Source: SZUA-430 sp040080835
Lineage (GTDB): Bacteria; Pseudomonadota; Alphaproteobacteria; Micropepsales; Micropepsaceae
Reading direction: 5' to 3'
Assembly (NCBI GenBank): GCA_040080835.1
Contig: JBEBHP010000001.1
Span: 124,001 to 188,000, forward strand
Length of the DNA stretch: 64,000 nucleotides
How positions within the stretch are numbered: position 1 is the first letter of the stretch; each line of letters begins with the position of its first letter. The position numbers and the translations under genes were made by a program. Of this stretch, positions 53,987 through 61,786 are shown one piece after another. The notes beneath the pieces were generated by a model, which saw only the letters and a list, made by a program, of their open reading frames with translations, had not been told where the DNA came from and did not search any database.

Positions 53987-54463
53987 CTAGCCCTTGTCGC
54001 GCAACAGGCGTCCCTTTTCGCGATCCCAGTCGCGTGACTTTTCCGTTTCACGCTTGTCATGCAGCTTCTTGCCGCGCGCGAGCCCCAGTTCAAGCTTGGC
54101 CGTGCCCTTCGCATTGAAAAACGCTTTGAGGGGAATAAGCGTCATGCCCTGCCGCTCGATCGCCTTGCTCAGCTTGTCGATCTCGCGTTTGTGCAGCAAT
54201 AATTTTCGAATACGGCGGGGCTCATGATTGAAACGGTTGCCTTCTGTGTACTCAGGAATATAGGCGTTGATCAGAAAGACCTCACCACCCTTGGTCGATG
54301 CGTAAGACTCGCCAATTGTAGCCCGGCCGCTTCGAAGCGATTTCACTTCGGTTCCCGTCAGCATGATTCCAGCCTCAAGCACCTCATCAATGAAGTAGTT
54401 GAAGCGGGCTTTCCGGTTGTCGGCGACGATCTTGATGTCGACTTCTTTTTTCTTTGCAGCCAT
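53987..54463 (-). CDS. smpB: SsrA-binding protein
   Basis: A 158-residue tmRNA partner for ribosome rescue. The beta-barrel core (ARFNYFIDEVLEAGIMLTGTEVKSLR) and the lysine-rich C-terminal tail (KKLHDKRETEKSRDWDREKGR) that enters the ribosome decoding site are complete. The ATG at 54463 comes 5 bases after the dapA stop; the longer frame to 54553 overlaps dapA. dapA-smpB adjacency is common in alphaproteobacteria. The tmRNA gene is not recognisable in the window. Confidence 0.96.
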   Translation of the reverse strand: MAAKKKEVDIKIVADNRKARFNYFIDEVLEAGIMLTGTEVKSLRSGRATIGESYASTKGGEVFLINAYIPEYTEGNRFNHEPRRIRKLLLHKREIDKLSKAIERQGMTLIPLKAFFNAKGTAKLELGLARGKKLHDKRETEKSRDWDREKGRLLRDKG

Positions 54464-54468
54464 CTGGT

Positions 54469-55362
54469 TCAGTTCGCTAGGCCGGCCTTCGTCAGGGCTG
54501 CGCGGATGCGTGCCTTTGACGATTCTCCCAGCGGGGCCAGCGGCAGCCGGCAAGTTTCTTCACACTTGCCCATGACACTGAGCGCATACTTGACCGGTGC
54601 CGGGCTCGTTTCGCAGAAGAGTTCTTCGTGCAGGGGCATGAGACGCTCGTGGAGGGCACGAGCCTTGGAAAAGTCGCCAGCAGTACAGGCATTCTGAAAC
54701 TCGGCGCAAAGGCGCGGAGCGATGTTGGCGGTCACCGAAATGCATCCGACGCCCCCGTGCACATTGAAACCGAGCGCAGTCCCATCTTCTCCCGAAAGCT
54801 GAACGAAGTTCGCACCGCATGCGATCCGCTGCTGCGTCGTACGCTGCAGGTTGGCCGTCGCATCCTTCACGCCGACAATATTGGAAAGCCTGGCGAGACG
54901 CGCCATCGTGTCGACCGTCATGTCCACGGCGGAGCGGCTCGGAATATTGTAGATAAGAATGGGTAAACGCGTGGCCTCCGCGATCGCACGGAAATGCAGA
55001 TACAGTCCTTCCTGCGTCGGTCGATTGTAGTAAGGCGTGACAACCAGGGCGGCACTGGCCCCCAACTTCTGCGCGAGTTGGGTCGTTTCAACTGCGTGTT
55101 GGGTTGAATTGGAACCTGTGCCTGCGATCACCGGAATACGCCCGCGCGCGACTTTTACGGCTGCGCCCACGACAGCGGAGAACTCATCCACTGACAAAGT
55201 TGGGCTTTCGCCAGTCGTGCCACAGGGCACAAATCCGTGCGTTCCCTCGGAAATCTGCCATTCCAGGAATGTCTCAAACGCCTTGATATCCACCTTCCCA
55301 TCGCGAAAGGGTGTGACAACGGCAGGAATGGAACCGCGCAGGCGCGAAAGATCGTGGGTCAT
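54469..55362 (-). CDS. dapA: 4-hydroxy-tetrahydrodipicolinate synthase
   Basis: A 297-residue TIM-barrel enzyme that condenses pyruvate with aspartate semialdehyde in lysine and peptidoglycan synthesis. GTTGESPTL, PYYNRPTQEG (catalytic Tyr) and the Schiff-base lysine in VGVKDATANL are intact. The ATG at 55362 gives the usual N-terminus; the 21-residue extension to 55425 lacks protein-like features. The 85 bases before the next gene on the other strand show no lysine riboswitch that I can recognise. Confidence 0.95.
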   Translation of the reverse strand: MTHDLSRLRGSIPAVVTPFRDGKVDIKAFETFLEWQISEGTHGFVPCGTTGESPTLSVDEFSAVVGAAVKVARGRIPVIAGTGSNSTQHAVETTQLAQKLGASAALVVTPYYNRPTQEGLYLHFRAIAEATRLPILIYNIPSRSAVDMTVDTMARLARLSNIVGVKDATANLQRTTQQRIACGANFVQLSGEDGTALGFNVHGGVGCISVTANIAPRLCAEFQNACTAGDFSKARALHERLMPLHEELFCETSPAPVKYALSVMGKCEETCRLPLAPLGESSKARIRAALTKAGLAN

Positions 55363-55547
55363 AATTTTGCCGGTTAAAGACGGTTTAATCGCCGGGAAAT
55401 TAGAGGCTGCGAGCCAATCCCACAAGTCGAGTTAACTGAATGGTTCCGCGACGCATGTGATAGTCGTAGCTTGGCCGTGTCTGCCAGGAATGGTTACACT
55501 GCATTAACGTGCTTTTCGGCGTCGCGCACCCTTTAGGATCCATAAGA

Positions 55548-57878
55548 GTGAAAACACCGTCCAAAACCGCATCTCTCAAGAACTGGTGGCTTTTGAGCAC
55601 GGCGCTGACCATAGGCGCTCTCACTGCTGCTCCCGCGCTGACCCAAACGATGTCGCCAATATTCGACGACGAGGGATCGCGCCACGTCCGGTCGCATACT
55701 CAATATCTGTCTGCCAGCGACCTGGCGCTACTCGGTAGCGCCTTTGATGCTGCGGACCGCAAGCAGTGGGACTCCGCCCGGCAAATCGCGTCACAAATTT
55801 CAAATCCGTCAGCCCGTGACCTTGTTCTTTGGCGCGCCTTTGTCACCAAGGACAACGGAGCACCGTTTGCAGATATTAACAGATTCCTGGGCACCCACCG
55901 TGATTGGCCCAACCAGCGCGGCCTGCAGGCACGCGCCGAAGAAGCCATGCCAGCCGAGACCATGCAGCCCGGCGAGGTGATCGACTGGTTCCAGGGACGT
56001 GACCCGGTATCCGGCGAAGGCATGCTCAAGCTTGGCGACGCCTACCTTCGAAAGGGTCAGGACTCCAACGCCCGCAACTGGATACGCAAGGGTTGGGTCG
56101 AAGGCAATTTCACTCTGGACCGCATTGCGCTGATTTCGTCCAGGTATGGCTCGCTCCTCTCTGCCGACGATCACAGGCGCAGGGCGTCAAGACTGGTCTG
56201 GGCAAACGAGTATGGCCAGGCGAATGCCATGTCGAACTGGTTGCCCAACGACTTCGAGGCAATGATCTCAGCCCGGATCAAGCTCAGGCAGGCTGCCCGG
56301 GACGCAGACGCCGCCTACAATCGCGTGCCTTCCGACCTTCAGCGTGATTCCGGCCTGTTGTTTGACCGTGCCCGCTGGCTTCGCAAGCGCGACCGCGAAG
56401 TCGAAGCCCGCCCTCTGCTGATATTGGCATCGTCCAATCTCGACGGCGCCGCGCCAACTTCAGACGAATGGTGGGCAGAACGCAATTATCAGACACGTGA
56501 AGCGCTGGATGCTGGCAACACGCAACAGGCCTACCAGATCGCTTCAACGCACGCGATGCGCAAGGACTCGGGCGTGAACTACGCCGAGGCAGAGTTTCTC
56601 GCCGGTTGGATTGCGCTGCGGTATTTGAACAAGCCTGACACCGCCATCGATCACTTCACACGGCTTCGCGAGGGCGTGACAGCGCCTATCAGTGTCGCGC
56701 GCGCGCACTACTGGTCGGGCCGTGCCGCGGAAAAGGCAGGCCGCAGCAGTGAAGCATCCCGCCAGTACAACGCCGCCGCACAGTTTCCCGGCACTTTCTA
56801 TGGCCAGTTGGCAGCCGCCACGGTCAACCCGCGGGCAACCCTCGACCTGCCAGGGGCCAAGGGAACGTCGGCTTCCAGGCAGGCTTTCATGGACCAGTCA
56901 GTCGTACAGGCCATGCAGTCGCTCGCCGACGTCGGCTCAGAAGGACTGCTGCGAACTTTTGCGTTGGCAGCAGCTGAGAATTTTACGGATCGCGACCAGT
57001 TCGTTTATCTCACGAACTTCCTGCGCCAGCTAAATCAGCCGGCCCTGTCGCTGCGCGTAGCCAAGCGCGGCATTCAGAAGAATATCCCTGTGTATGACAT
57101 CGCATATCCGACATTGCCTTTGCCCGTATACCGGGGAGACGGCACGCCACCGGACAGTGCGCTGGTTCTGGGCCTCACCAGGCAGGAAAGCGAGTTTGAT
57201 CCGGAAGCTTTCTCTAGCGCCGGTGCGCGCGGTCTGATGCAGATGATGCCGGCAACGGCCAGTCTGACGGCCCGTCGCCACGGCATTCCTTTTGGCGGTA
57301 AAAGTGATTTGTTCACACCGTCAGTCAACTTGCAGCTCGGCATGGCACATGTGTCCGACTTGCTGGGTGACTTTGCCGGCTCATTCGTGCTTTCGATCAC
57401 CTCATACAACGCAGGTGGCGGCCGTATCAATCAGTGGATTTCAACGTACGGTGACCCGCGCAACGCGAACGCCGACGTGGTGGACTGGATCGAGCGGATT
57501 CCATTCAGTGAAACCCGCAACTACGTCCAGCGCGTAATGGAAAACACACAGGTCTATCGCAACATTCTCGCCGGTCGCGACGTTCAGATGGCGATCCTGT
57601 CAGACATGAAGCGTGGAGCTCACACGGAAATTGCATCCAACGACGCACAGTTCTCGTCATCTCCCGGTTCAGCCACTGCGGTACCGGTTGCAGCCGCTCC
57701 AACGTCCCAGTTCGCAAACGTCGTCTCTTCATCACCGGTTTACGATGACGAGGAAGAGCCGAAACTGAAGCCAAAGAAATCATCATCGAAGAAAGTGTCG
57801 AAGAAAAAGCGCAAGGCCGTGGCTGCGAATTCCAAGCGATGCAAAAGCGGATCACGCGGCTGCCGCAGGCGCGGCTAG
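55548..57878 (+). CDS. soluble lytic murein transglycosylase with basic C-terminal tail
   Basis: A 776-residue periplasmic enzyme that cleaves peptidoglycan with formation of 1,6-anhydro ends. A signal peptide (to about residue 34) is followed by a long superhelical domain of TPR-like helices (about 60-510) and the SLT domain, with catalytic Glu547 in RQESEF, SAGARGLMQMMPATA, and SYNAGGGRI. The last 45 residues are rich in Lys and Arg with two Cys (KPKKSSSKKVSKKKR) and are unusual. The GTG at 55548 follows AGGATCC; another GTG at 55509 is less likely. Confidence 0.92.
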   Translation: MKTPSKTASLKNWWLLSTALTIGALTAAPALTQTMSPIFDDEGSRHVRSHTQYLSASDLALLGSAFDAADRKQWDSARQIASQISNPSARDLVLWRAFVTKDNGAPFADINRFLGTHRDWPNQRGLQARAEEAMPAETMQPGEVIDWFQGRDPVSGEGMLKLGDAYLRKGQDSNARNWIRKGWVEGNFTLDRIALISSRYGSLLSADDHRRRASRLVWANEYGQANAMSNWLPNDFEAMISARIKLRQAARDADAAYNRVPSDLQRDSGLLFDRARWLRKRDREVEARPLLILASSNLDGAAPTSDEWWAERNYQTREALDAGNTQQAYQIASTHAMRKDSGVNYAEAEFLAGWIALRYLNKPDTAIDHFTRLREGVTAPISVARAHYWSGRAAEKAGRSSEASRQYNAAAQFPGTFYGQLAAATVNPRATLDLPGAKGTSASRQAFMDQSVVQAMQSLADVGSEGLLRTFALAAAENFTDRDQFVYLTNFLRQLNQPALSLRVAKRGIQKNIPVYDIAYPTLPLPVYRGDGTPPDSALVLGLTRQESEFDPEAFSSAGARGLMQMMPATASLTARRHGIPFGGKSDLFTPSVNLQLGMAHVSDLLGDFAGSFVLSITSYNAGGGRINQWISTYGDPRNANADVVDWIERIPFSETRNYVQRVMENTQVYRNILAGRDVQMAILSDMKRGAHTEIASNDAQFSSSPGSATAVPVAAAPTSQFANVVSSSPVYDDEEEPKLKPKKSSSKKVSKKKRKAVAANSKRCKSGSRGCRRRG

Positions 57879-57908
57879 CACCTTCGACAGCTGCAAAAAC
57901 GCAACACA

Positions 57909-57936
57909 AGCGCGGGCATTCGCAATCCCGGGCGCT
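57909..57936 (+). terminator. hairpin after the transglycosylase gene
   Basis: AGCGC-GGG (57909-57916) pairs with CCC-(GG)-GCGCT (57927-57936) around a 10-base loop, 30 bases past the stop codon. No T-tract follows, so termination is only possible. Confidence 0.3.
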
Positions 57937-58023
57937 GATAGTGAAAATTGCAGTGATCCGATTTTGCCTTCTTTAAACGTTGCTGCACTAGGCTCCTCGC
58001 AATCAATAAAAAGGGGGGCGTTC

Positions 58024-58146
58024 ATGTCAAAGGTTGGTTTTTCGGTATTCTTGCTGTCTTGCACGATTTTCGGCTGGGGCTTTGCGGCAGCAATCAACGG
58101 ACCGGCGCTTGCGAATCCACCTGTCGTTTCGGACGACGCACCGTAG
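58024..58146 (+). CDS. 40-residue membrane or secreted peptide
   Basis: A very small frame with a strong ribosome-binding site (AAGGGGGG, 7 bases before the ATG). The product has a basic start (MSKVGF), one hydrophobic segment (about 5-25) and a short polar tail after ALAN, so it may be a single-span membrane peptide or a signal-peptide-led product. The family is unknown. It lies 145 bases after the transglycosylase, beyond a hairpin, and its stop is 9 bases from the convergent hydrolase stop. Confidence 0.5.
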   Translation: MSKVGFSVFLLSCTIFGWGFAAAINGPALANPPVVSDDAP

Positions 58147-58155
58147 TCCTCCGAG

Positions 58156-58962
58156 TTACATTCTTTTCAGCGCCCGCTTCAAAAGCGTATTGAATTTCGC
58201 GGGCTCTTCGAGACTGGGAAAGTGGGCAACGCCCGGCATCACGCTCAGATGCGCCCGACGCGCCTGCCCCGACAATTTCAGGCTTCGTTCATTGATGTGC
58301 GGAAAATCAAACTCACCCGACACAATCTCGATTGGAATTTTCAACTCCCGAAAGCGCGAGTAACCGTCAAGATTGTCGCCGTCCTTGCCCGCCGGGTCTG
58401 CACGAAGCGCAATGCCGTTCATGTCCAGGAACAGCTGTCTCAGGTTTCCGCCCACACGGCCTTCCGTCTGAGCTGGTCCGTCGAGCCAGGCATGCGCATA
58501 CATTCGGTTCAGCCAATCTTTGTCTGCGCCGAGCTCGGCATTTTCCATTTCATGGACCAGCTTGCGAATTTTCGGAGGATAGGTCGTCGGCTGTGGCGCA
58601 CCACTGATTGCCGGCGCAACCAGCACCAGTCCGTCAACCCGATCAGGATAGCTGAGCGCATAGTCGATCGCGACCTTGCCTCCCAGCGAGCACCCGACCA
58701 GGATTGCCTGCTCAATCTCCAGCGCCTCCAGCAGGACATCCAGGTCCCGCACATTGCTGTGGGCTTCCGCCTTGTAGCGCGTGTCCCCGAAGCCGCGACG
58801 GTCGTAGGCAACCACGCAATTGGCATCTGAGAACACGGCAAGCTGGGACCACCACATGCGCCTGTCTGCGGCGCCTGCATGCAGGAATACAATCGAGCGA
58901 CCTTCGCCCGCCATTGAAACGGCGAGATCTGCGCGGCCAGATCGGATTACAAAGTGCTGCAT
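58156..58962 (-). CDS. alpha/beta hydrolase
   Basis: A 268-residue serine hydrolase with FLHAGAADRRMW (oxyanion loop), YDRRGFGDT, nucleophile elbow GCSLGGKVAIDY, a catalytic Asp in SGEFDF and His in PGVAHFPSLE. The order resembles 3-oxoadipate enol-lactonases and other small lactonases or esterases, but the substrate is open. No signal peptide. It lies 63 bases from the enoyl-CoA hydratase gene upstream on the same strand and may share its promoter. Confidence 0.85.
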   Translation of the reverse strand: MQHFVIRSGRADLAVSMAGEGRSIVFLHAGAADRRMWWSQLAVFSDANCVVAYDRRGFGDTRYKAEAHSNVRDLDVLLEALEIEQAILVGCSLGGKVAIDYALSYPDRVDGLVLVAPAISGAPQPTTYPPKIRKLVHEMENAELGADKDWLNRMYAHAWLDGPAQTEGRVGGNLRQLFLDMNGIALRADPAGKDGDNLDGYSRFRELKIPIEIVSGEFDFPHINERSLKLSGQARRAHLSVMPGVAHFPSLEEPAKFNTLLKRALKRM

Positions 58963-59025
58963 GCGGGCCGTTCGGTGGATAGCGCCCGCATCAAATCATA
59001 CGCCACCCGCAAGGGTCACGCAAAA

Positions 59026-59832
59026 TCAGTGTACCGTCGCTTCCGGATCCCGTCCGCTGATCAGAACTTGCAGGCGTCCCAAGGCGTCCCCGTCAGAAAA
59101 GCATCGGGCCAGCGCCCGCGGACTGGCGTCGGCTGCATCTTCGATTCGCCCCTCTGCTGCAAGCTTAAGAATTCGCTTGGTTTCAGCAACCGCAACGGGC
59201 GACAGCGATACGAAATGAGATGCCAGCTGCTGCACCGCGGGCCAGAAATCGGCGGTTGTGGATACATTGGATACGAGACCGAGCATGAATGCCCGTTCCG
59301 CCGAAACAACGCCACCCGTCAGTGCCAGTGCGGTCGCGGATCCGATTCCGCAGATCCGTTGCAGTCTGGCAAGCGCACCGCCACCCGAGCTCATGCCAAC
59401 GTTGATGCCGGGAAGCCCAAAGCGCGCATCTGACCTCGCCAGCCGGATATCGGCGTGAAGCGCGAGTTCAAAGCCGGCTCCCAGACAGGCGCCCTTTACG
59501 GCGGCAATGATTGGGACGGGCAAAGCCGTCATGCGTTCATAGATTCCGCGAGCCTGGTTGCCCACGACTTCGATTTCCTGCGGCGTCAGACCAGCCAGCT
59601 CGGCAACATCCATACCTACCGAGAACGATTCATCACCTGCGCTTGTCAGCACAACGACCCGTAAACTGCGGTCGGTGGCAAGCGCGTCGAGGACATTGGT
59701 CAGTTCGTCACGCAACGCGTTGTCGATGGAATTGGATGCCTCGGGCCGGTTGATGGAAACCGTGGCTATGCCGGCTTGCTTCTCGACGGTGAGGCAACCT
59801 TCCCGTCCGGATTTTGTGGATGTCTTGCTCAT
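59026..59832 (-). CDS. enoyl-CoA hydratase/isomerase family protein
   Basis: A 268-residue crotonase-fold protein. SINRPEASNSID, VVLTSAGDESFSVGMDVAEL (oxyanion loop) and IAAVKGACLGAGFELAL are the conserved elements. The usual catalytic Glu region reads INVGMSSGGGALARLQRIC, where the Glu is not obvious, so it may be an isomerase-like or non-hydratase member. It fits the fatty-acid degradation genes that follow. No clear ribosome-binding site is visible before the ATG. Confidence 0.87.
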   Translation of the reverse strand: MSKTSTKSGREGCLTVEKQAGIATVSINRPEASNSIDNALRDELTNVLDALATDRSLRVVVLTSAGDESFSVGMDVAELAGLTPQEIEVVGNQARGIYERMTALPVPIIAAVKGACLGAGFELALHADIRLARSDARFGLPGINVGMSSGGGALARLQRICGIGSATALALTGGVVSAERAFMLGLVSNVSTTADFWPAVQQLASHFVSLSPVAVAETKRILKLAAEGRIEDAADASPRALARCFSDGDALGRLQVLISGRDPEATVH

Positions 59833-59857
59833 GGGATGGAGAGTATAAACGATTTCG

Positions 59858-59894
59858 AAAAAAAAGCGGGCCCAGGGATTTCCCCAGGGCCCGC
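59858..59894 (-). terminator. strong intrinsic terminator after the Sel1 gene
   Basis: On the minus strand GCGGGCCC pairs with GGGCCCGC (59866-59873 and 59887-59894), with more pairing inside, followed by eight Ts (59858-59865 as A on plus). It lies 32 bases after the Sel1 stop and before the hydratase start. Confidence 0.85.
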
Positions 59895-59925
59895 CACAAA
59901 ATGGCGCAGTTTCTTGTTTTAGTTT

Positions 59926-60201
59926 TTAGTGCGCCGTTTCTTGTAACCAGAGCCGGGCCAGACGTTGGGCCTCGGCAATGTCATTGGAAGTCATCTGCTG
60001 GGCGAGTTCCGCCCGCCACAAGCGAGCTTCCGCAACACCTTTCATGGCGGCCAGATTGAAGTACTTGTGCGCACGGACCAGATCCAGCTCCACGCCTTGT
60101 CCTGTCGAATAGCACAGTCCCAACTGATACAGCGCGTGCGGCTTACCCGCCTTTGCTTCGCCTTCGAAGTCTTCCACTGTATCGATGTCGAGCACAGCCA
60201 C
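59926..60201 (-). CDS. small Sel1-repeat protein
   Basis: A 91-residue protein with one clear Sel1-like repeat (HALYQLGLCYSTGQGVELDLVRAHKYFNLA type, about 22-50) and a second degenerate one. Such helical repeats mediate protein contacts. The start is GTG at 60201, with GGGGAG about 10 bases upstream. No signal peptide. It ends in a strong terminator, so it is probably its own transcription unit. Confidence 0.75.
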   Translation of the reverse strand: MAVLDIDTVEDFEGEAKAGKPHALYQLGLCYSTGQGVELDLVRAHKYFNLAAMKGVAEARLWRAELAQQMTSNDIAEAQRLARLWLQETAH

Positions 60202-60492
60202 GTCGATTCACTCCCCAAATTACCTCGCGGAATTCGTTCTGAATTCGCGCCGTCAGCAAAGCGAGAATGCGCAGTTGAGCTAAATGGCGGGTTAACGAAA
60301 AAGGCTTTTATTCCTTAAGAAGGGACACGCTGATCTTGGTTAAGCGCGAAGCCACCCCATCTGCGAAATGCAGGAAATTTGCGGATTTGCGAGTTAAGAT
60401 AATAATACGGGGACGCGTTAACGTCGGAATCAAAGGAGCAAATGCCCCGAAAATATTTGACTTTTTTGTGGCCCGGCAGATCTCGGGAAACA

Positions 60493-60546
60493 CAAAACCC
60501 GCTGGAAGGGCAAGCTCCAGGAATTCCTCCTGCCCTTTCAGCGGGT
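60493..60546 (-). terminator. second, strong terminator after the H1-like gene
   Basis: ACCCGCTG (60497-60504) pairs with CAGCGGGT (60539-60546), and AAGGGCA (60506-60512) with TGCCCTT (60531-60537), closed by a small inner palindrome. On the minus strand TTTTG follows the stem. Confidence 0.7.
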
Positions 60547-60555
60547 AAGTTCTGC

Positions 60556-60595
60556 TAAAAGCCGGTGCCTGCGCAAGACTGCGTCCCGACACCGG
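60556..60595 (-). terminator. first terminator-like hairpin after the H1-like gene
   Basis: CCGGTG (60562-60567) pairs with CACCGG (60590-60595), with an inner CGCA/TGCG stem; on the minus strand CTTTT follows. It lies about 38 bases past the H1-like stop. Confidence 0.6.
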
Positions 60596-60632
60596 TCTTT
60601 GCGTCAGCCGCGAGCGCGGCTGGCGTCAGATG

Positions 60633-60731
60633 CTACTTCTTCTTCGCCTTCTTGACGGCGGCTTTCGGCTTCGCGGCGGCTTTCGATGCTGTCGCTGGCT
60701 TCTTTGCTTTCTTCTTCGCTACCATTGGCAT
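60633..60731 (-). CDS. 32-residue histone H1-like Lys/Ala-rich protein
   Basis: A tiny frame made almost only of Lys, Ala and Pro (start MPMVAKKKAKK, end VKKAKKK). AAGGAG lies 6 bases ahead of the ATG at 60731, which decides over the ATG at 60725. The composition matches small basic DNA- or RNA-binding proteins of alphaproteobacteria and the AKP-rich tails of H1-like bacterial proteins. It probably coats nucleic acid or polyanions. Two terminators follow. Upstream lie two copies of CAACATATTG exactly 30 bases apart and a 33-base inverted repeat. Confidence 0.7.
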   Translation of the reverse strand: MPMVAKKKAKKPATASKAAAKPKAAVKKAKKK

Positions 60732-60780
60732 TGTAACTCCTTCTTCCACACGGGAAGGTGCACCTCGCACCCTCATGCCT

Positions 60781-60820
60781 CAACATATTGCGAAACTTGA
60801 GCCGCGTGCGCAACATATTG
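60781..60820. promoter_or_regulatory. 30-base-spaced direct repeats ahead of the H1-like gene
   Basis: CAACATATTG occurs at 60781-60790 and again at 60811-60820, one on each third helical turn. The second copy sits in a nearly symmetrical 18-base site (TGCGCAACA/TATTGTGCA). The repeats are 50-90 bases upstream of the start and look like a cooperative operator. Confidence 0.4.
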
Positions 60821-60853
60821 TGCAAGACACACTGATGCATGAAAGACACGCCG

Positions 60854-60886
60854 GCATGAAACGCTTGTAAAACAAGTGATTCATGC
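60854..60886. repeat. 33-base inverted repeat between the SDR and H1-like genes
   Basis: GCATGAA pairs with TTCATGC at the ends, and CTTGT with ACAAG inside, around AAA, with a 3-base mismatch between. It lies 96 bases past the SDR stop. No T-tract follows, so it may be an operator or an mRNA-end structure. Confidence 0.4.
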
Positions 60887-60981
60887 AATCATCCGTGTAC
60901 AGATTATTACCGGATCGCCCGCCGCACACGCGCATGCTCGATCAGATTTTGAACAAATCATCGCGAATCGCCCTGACTGAT

Positions 60982-61752
60982 TCACGCAAAGCCCGCTGCA
61001 TCAGCAGCACCATGCACGGTGATTTTTTCTCCCGACACATACGTGTTTTGATCGGAAACCAGATAGCGCACGACATTGGCGATGTCTGCGGGCGCGCAGA
61101 CATGTCCAAACGGTGCTCGTGCATCAAGATCGTGGATCTGAGTAACGCCACGCGATTTGGCGAGCCTCTGTCCCATGTCCGTGTCTGTAAGGGGCGGGGC
61201 AACGACGTTCACACGGATATTGTTCGGCCGCTCTTCCTTGGCAAGCGTAAAGGCCAGAGCCTCAAGTGCCGCCTTTCCCATGTTGTACGGGGCGCCGCGC
61301 GCTGCAAATCCTAGCGTGGCGACACTCGAAATCATGATGATATCTCCCCGTTTTTGGCCGCGCATCTGGGGTAGCGCCAGCTTGGACAGATAGAAAGGCG
61401 CAAAGGCGTGCACACCCACGACCCGGGCCATTTCTGCCGGATCTGTGTCAGCCACAGTCTGCCCGCGACTTGCTATTCCGGCATTGTTGACAAGGATCGA
61501 AATCGCGCCCAGATCGCCTTTGATCTTTTCAAGCATGCGCATGTCGTCTTCAATGACATCGACCGAGGCCTGGTAGGCGATCGCGCGGCGGCCAAGCGCC
61601 TTCACCGCGGCAACCGTCTGTTCGGCATCCGCCTGCTCGCGGCGGTAATTCACCGCAACATCGGCGCCGTCTTCAGCAAGAGCCAGCGCTATGGCACGCC
61701 CGATCCCCCGGCTCGCGCCCGTAACCAGCGCAATTCTTCCCTTCAGTGACAT
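60982..61752 (-). CDS. SDR family oxidoreductase (FabG-like)
   Basis: A 256-residue short-chain dehydrogenase with TGASRGIG (residues 12-19), NNAG, a serine in MISSVATLG, and catalytic YNMGK. It is closest in layout to 3-oxoacyl reductases and 3-hydroxyacyl-CoA dehydrogenases. It starts 34 bases after the acyl-CoA dehydrogenase stop on the same strand, so it probably acts on the hydroxyacyl stage of the same pathway. Confidence 0.9.
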   Translation of the reverse strand: MSLKGRIALVTGASRGIGRAIALALAEDGADVAVNYRREQADAEQTVAAVKALGRRAIAYQASVDVIEDDMRMLEKIKGDLGAISILVNNAGIASRGQTVADTDPAEMARVVGVHAFAPFYLSKLALPQMRGQKRGDIIMISSVATLGFAARGAPYNMGKAALEALAFTLAKEERPNNIRVNVVAPPLTDTDMGQRLAKSRGVTQIHDLDARAPFGHVCAPADIANVVRYLVSDQNTYVSGEKITVHGAADAAGFA

Positions 61753-61786
61753 GCATTTCTCCTTTTCGACTTATTGGCAAAATTTC

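Larger units (their letters stand above)
60202..60632. other. 431-base intergenic region with three tandem hairpins
   Basis: No gene is supported. The left part (60202-60490) is comparatively AT-rich and unremarkable to me apart from upstream signals for the Sel1 gene. The right part holds two terminator-like hairpins (60493-60546 and 60556-60595) and a perfect 8-base-pair hairpin with a 2-base loop (60605-60622), all downstream of the H1-like gene. Confidence 0.5.

Noticed and set aside
55426..55547. Lysine riboswitch ahead of dapA
   Set aside because: The short region between dapA and the transglycosylase shows no five-helix junction or known motif, and such riboswitches are rare in this class.
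60308..60592. 94-codon minus-strand gene after the H1-like gene
   Set aside because: It would run straight through two terminator-like hairpins and has no ribosome-binding site.
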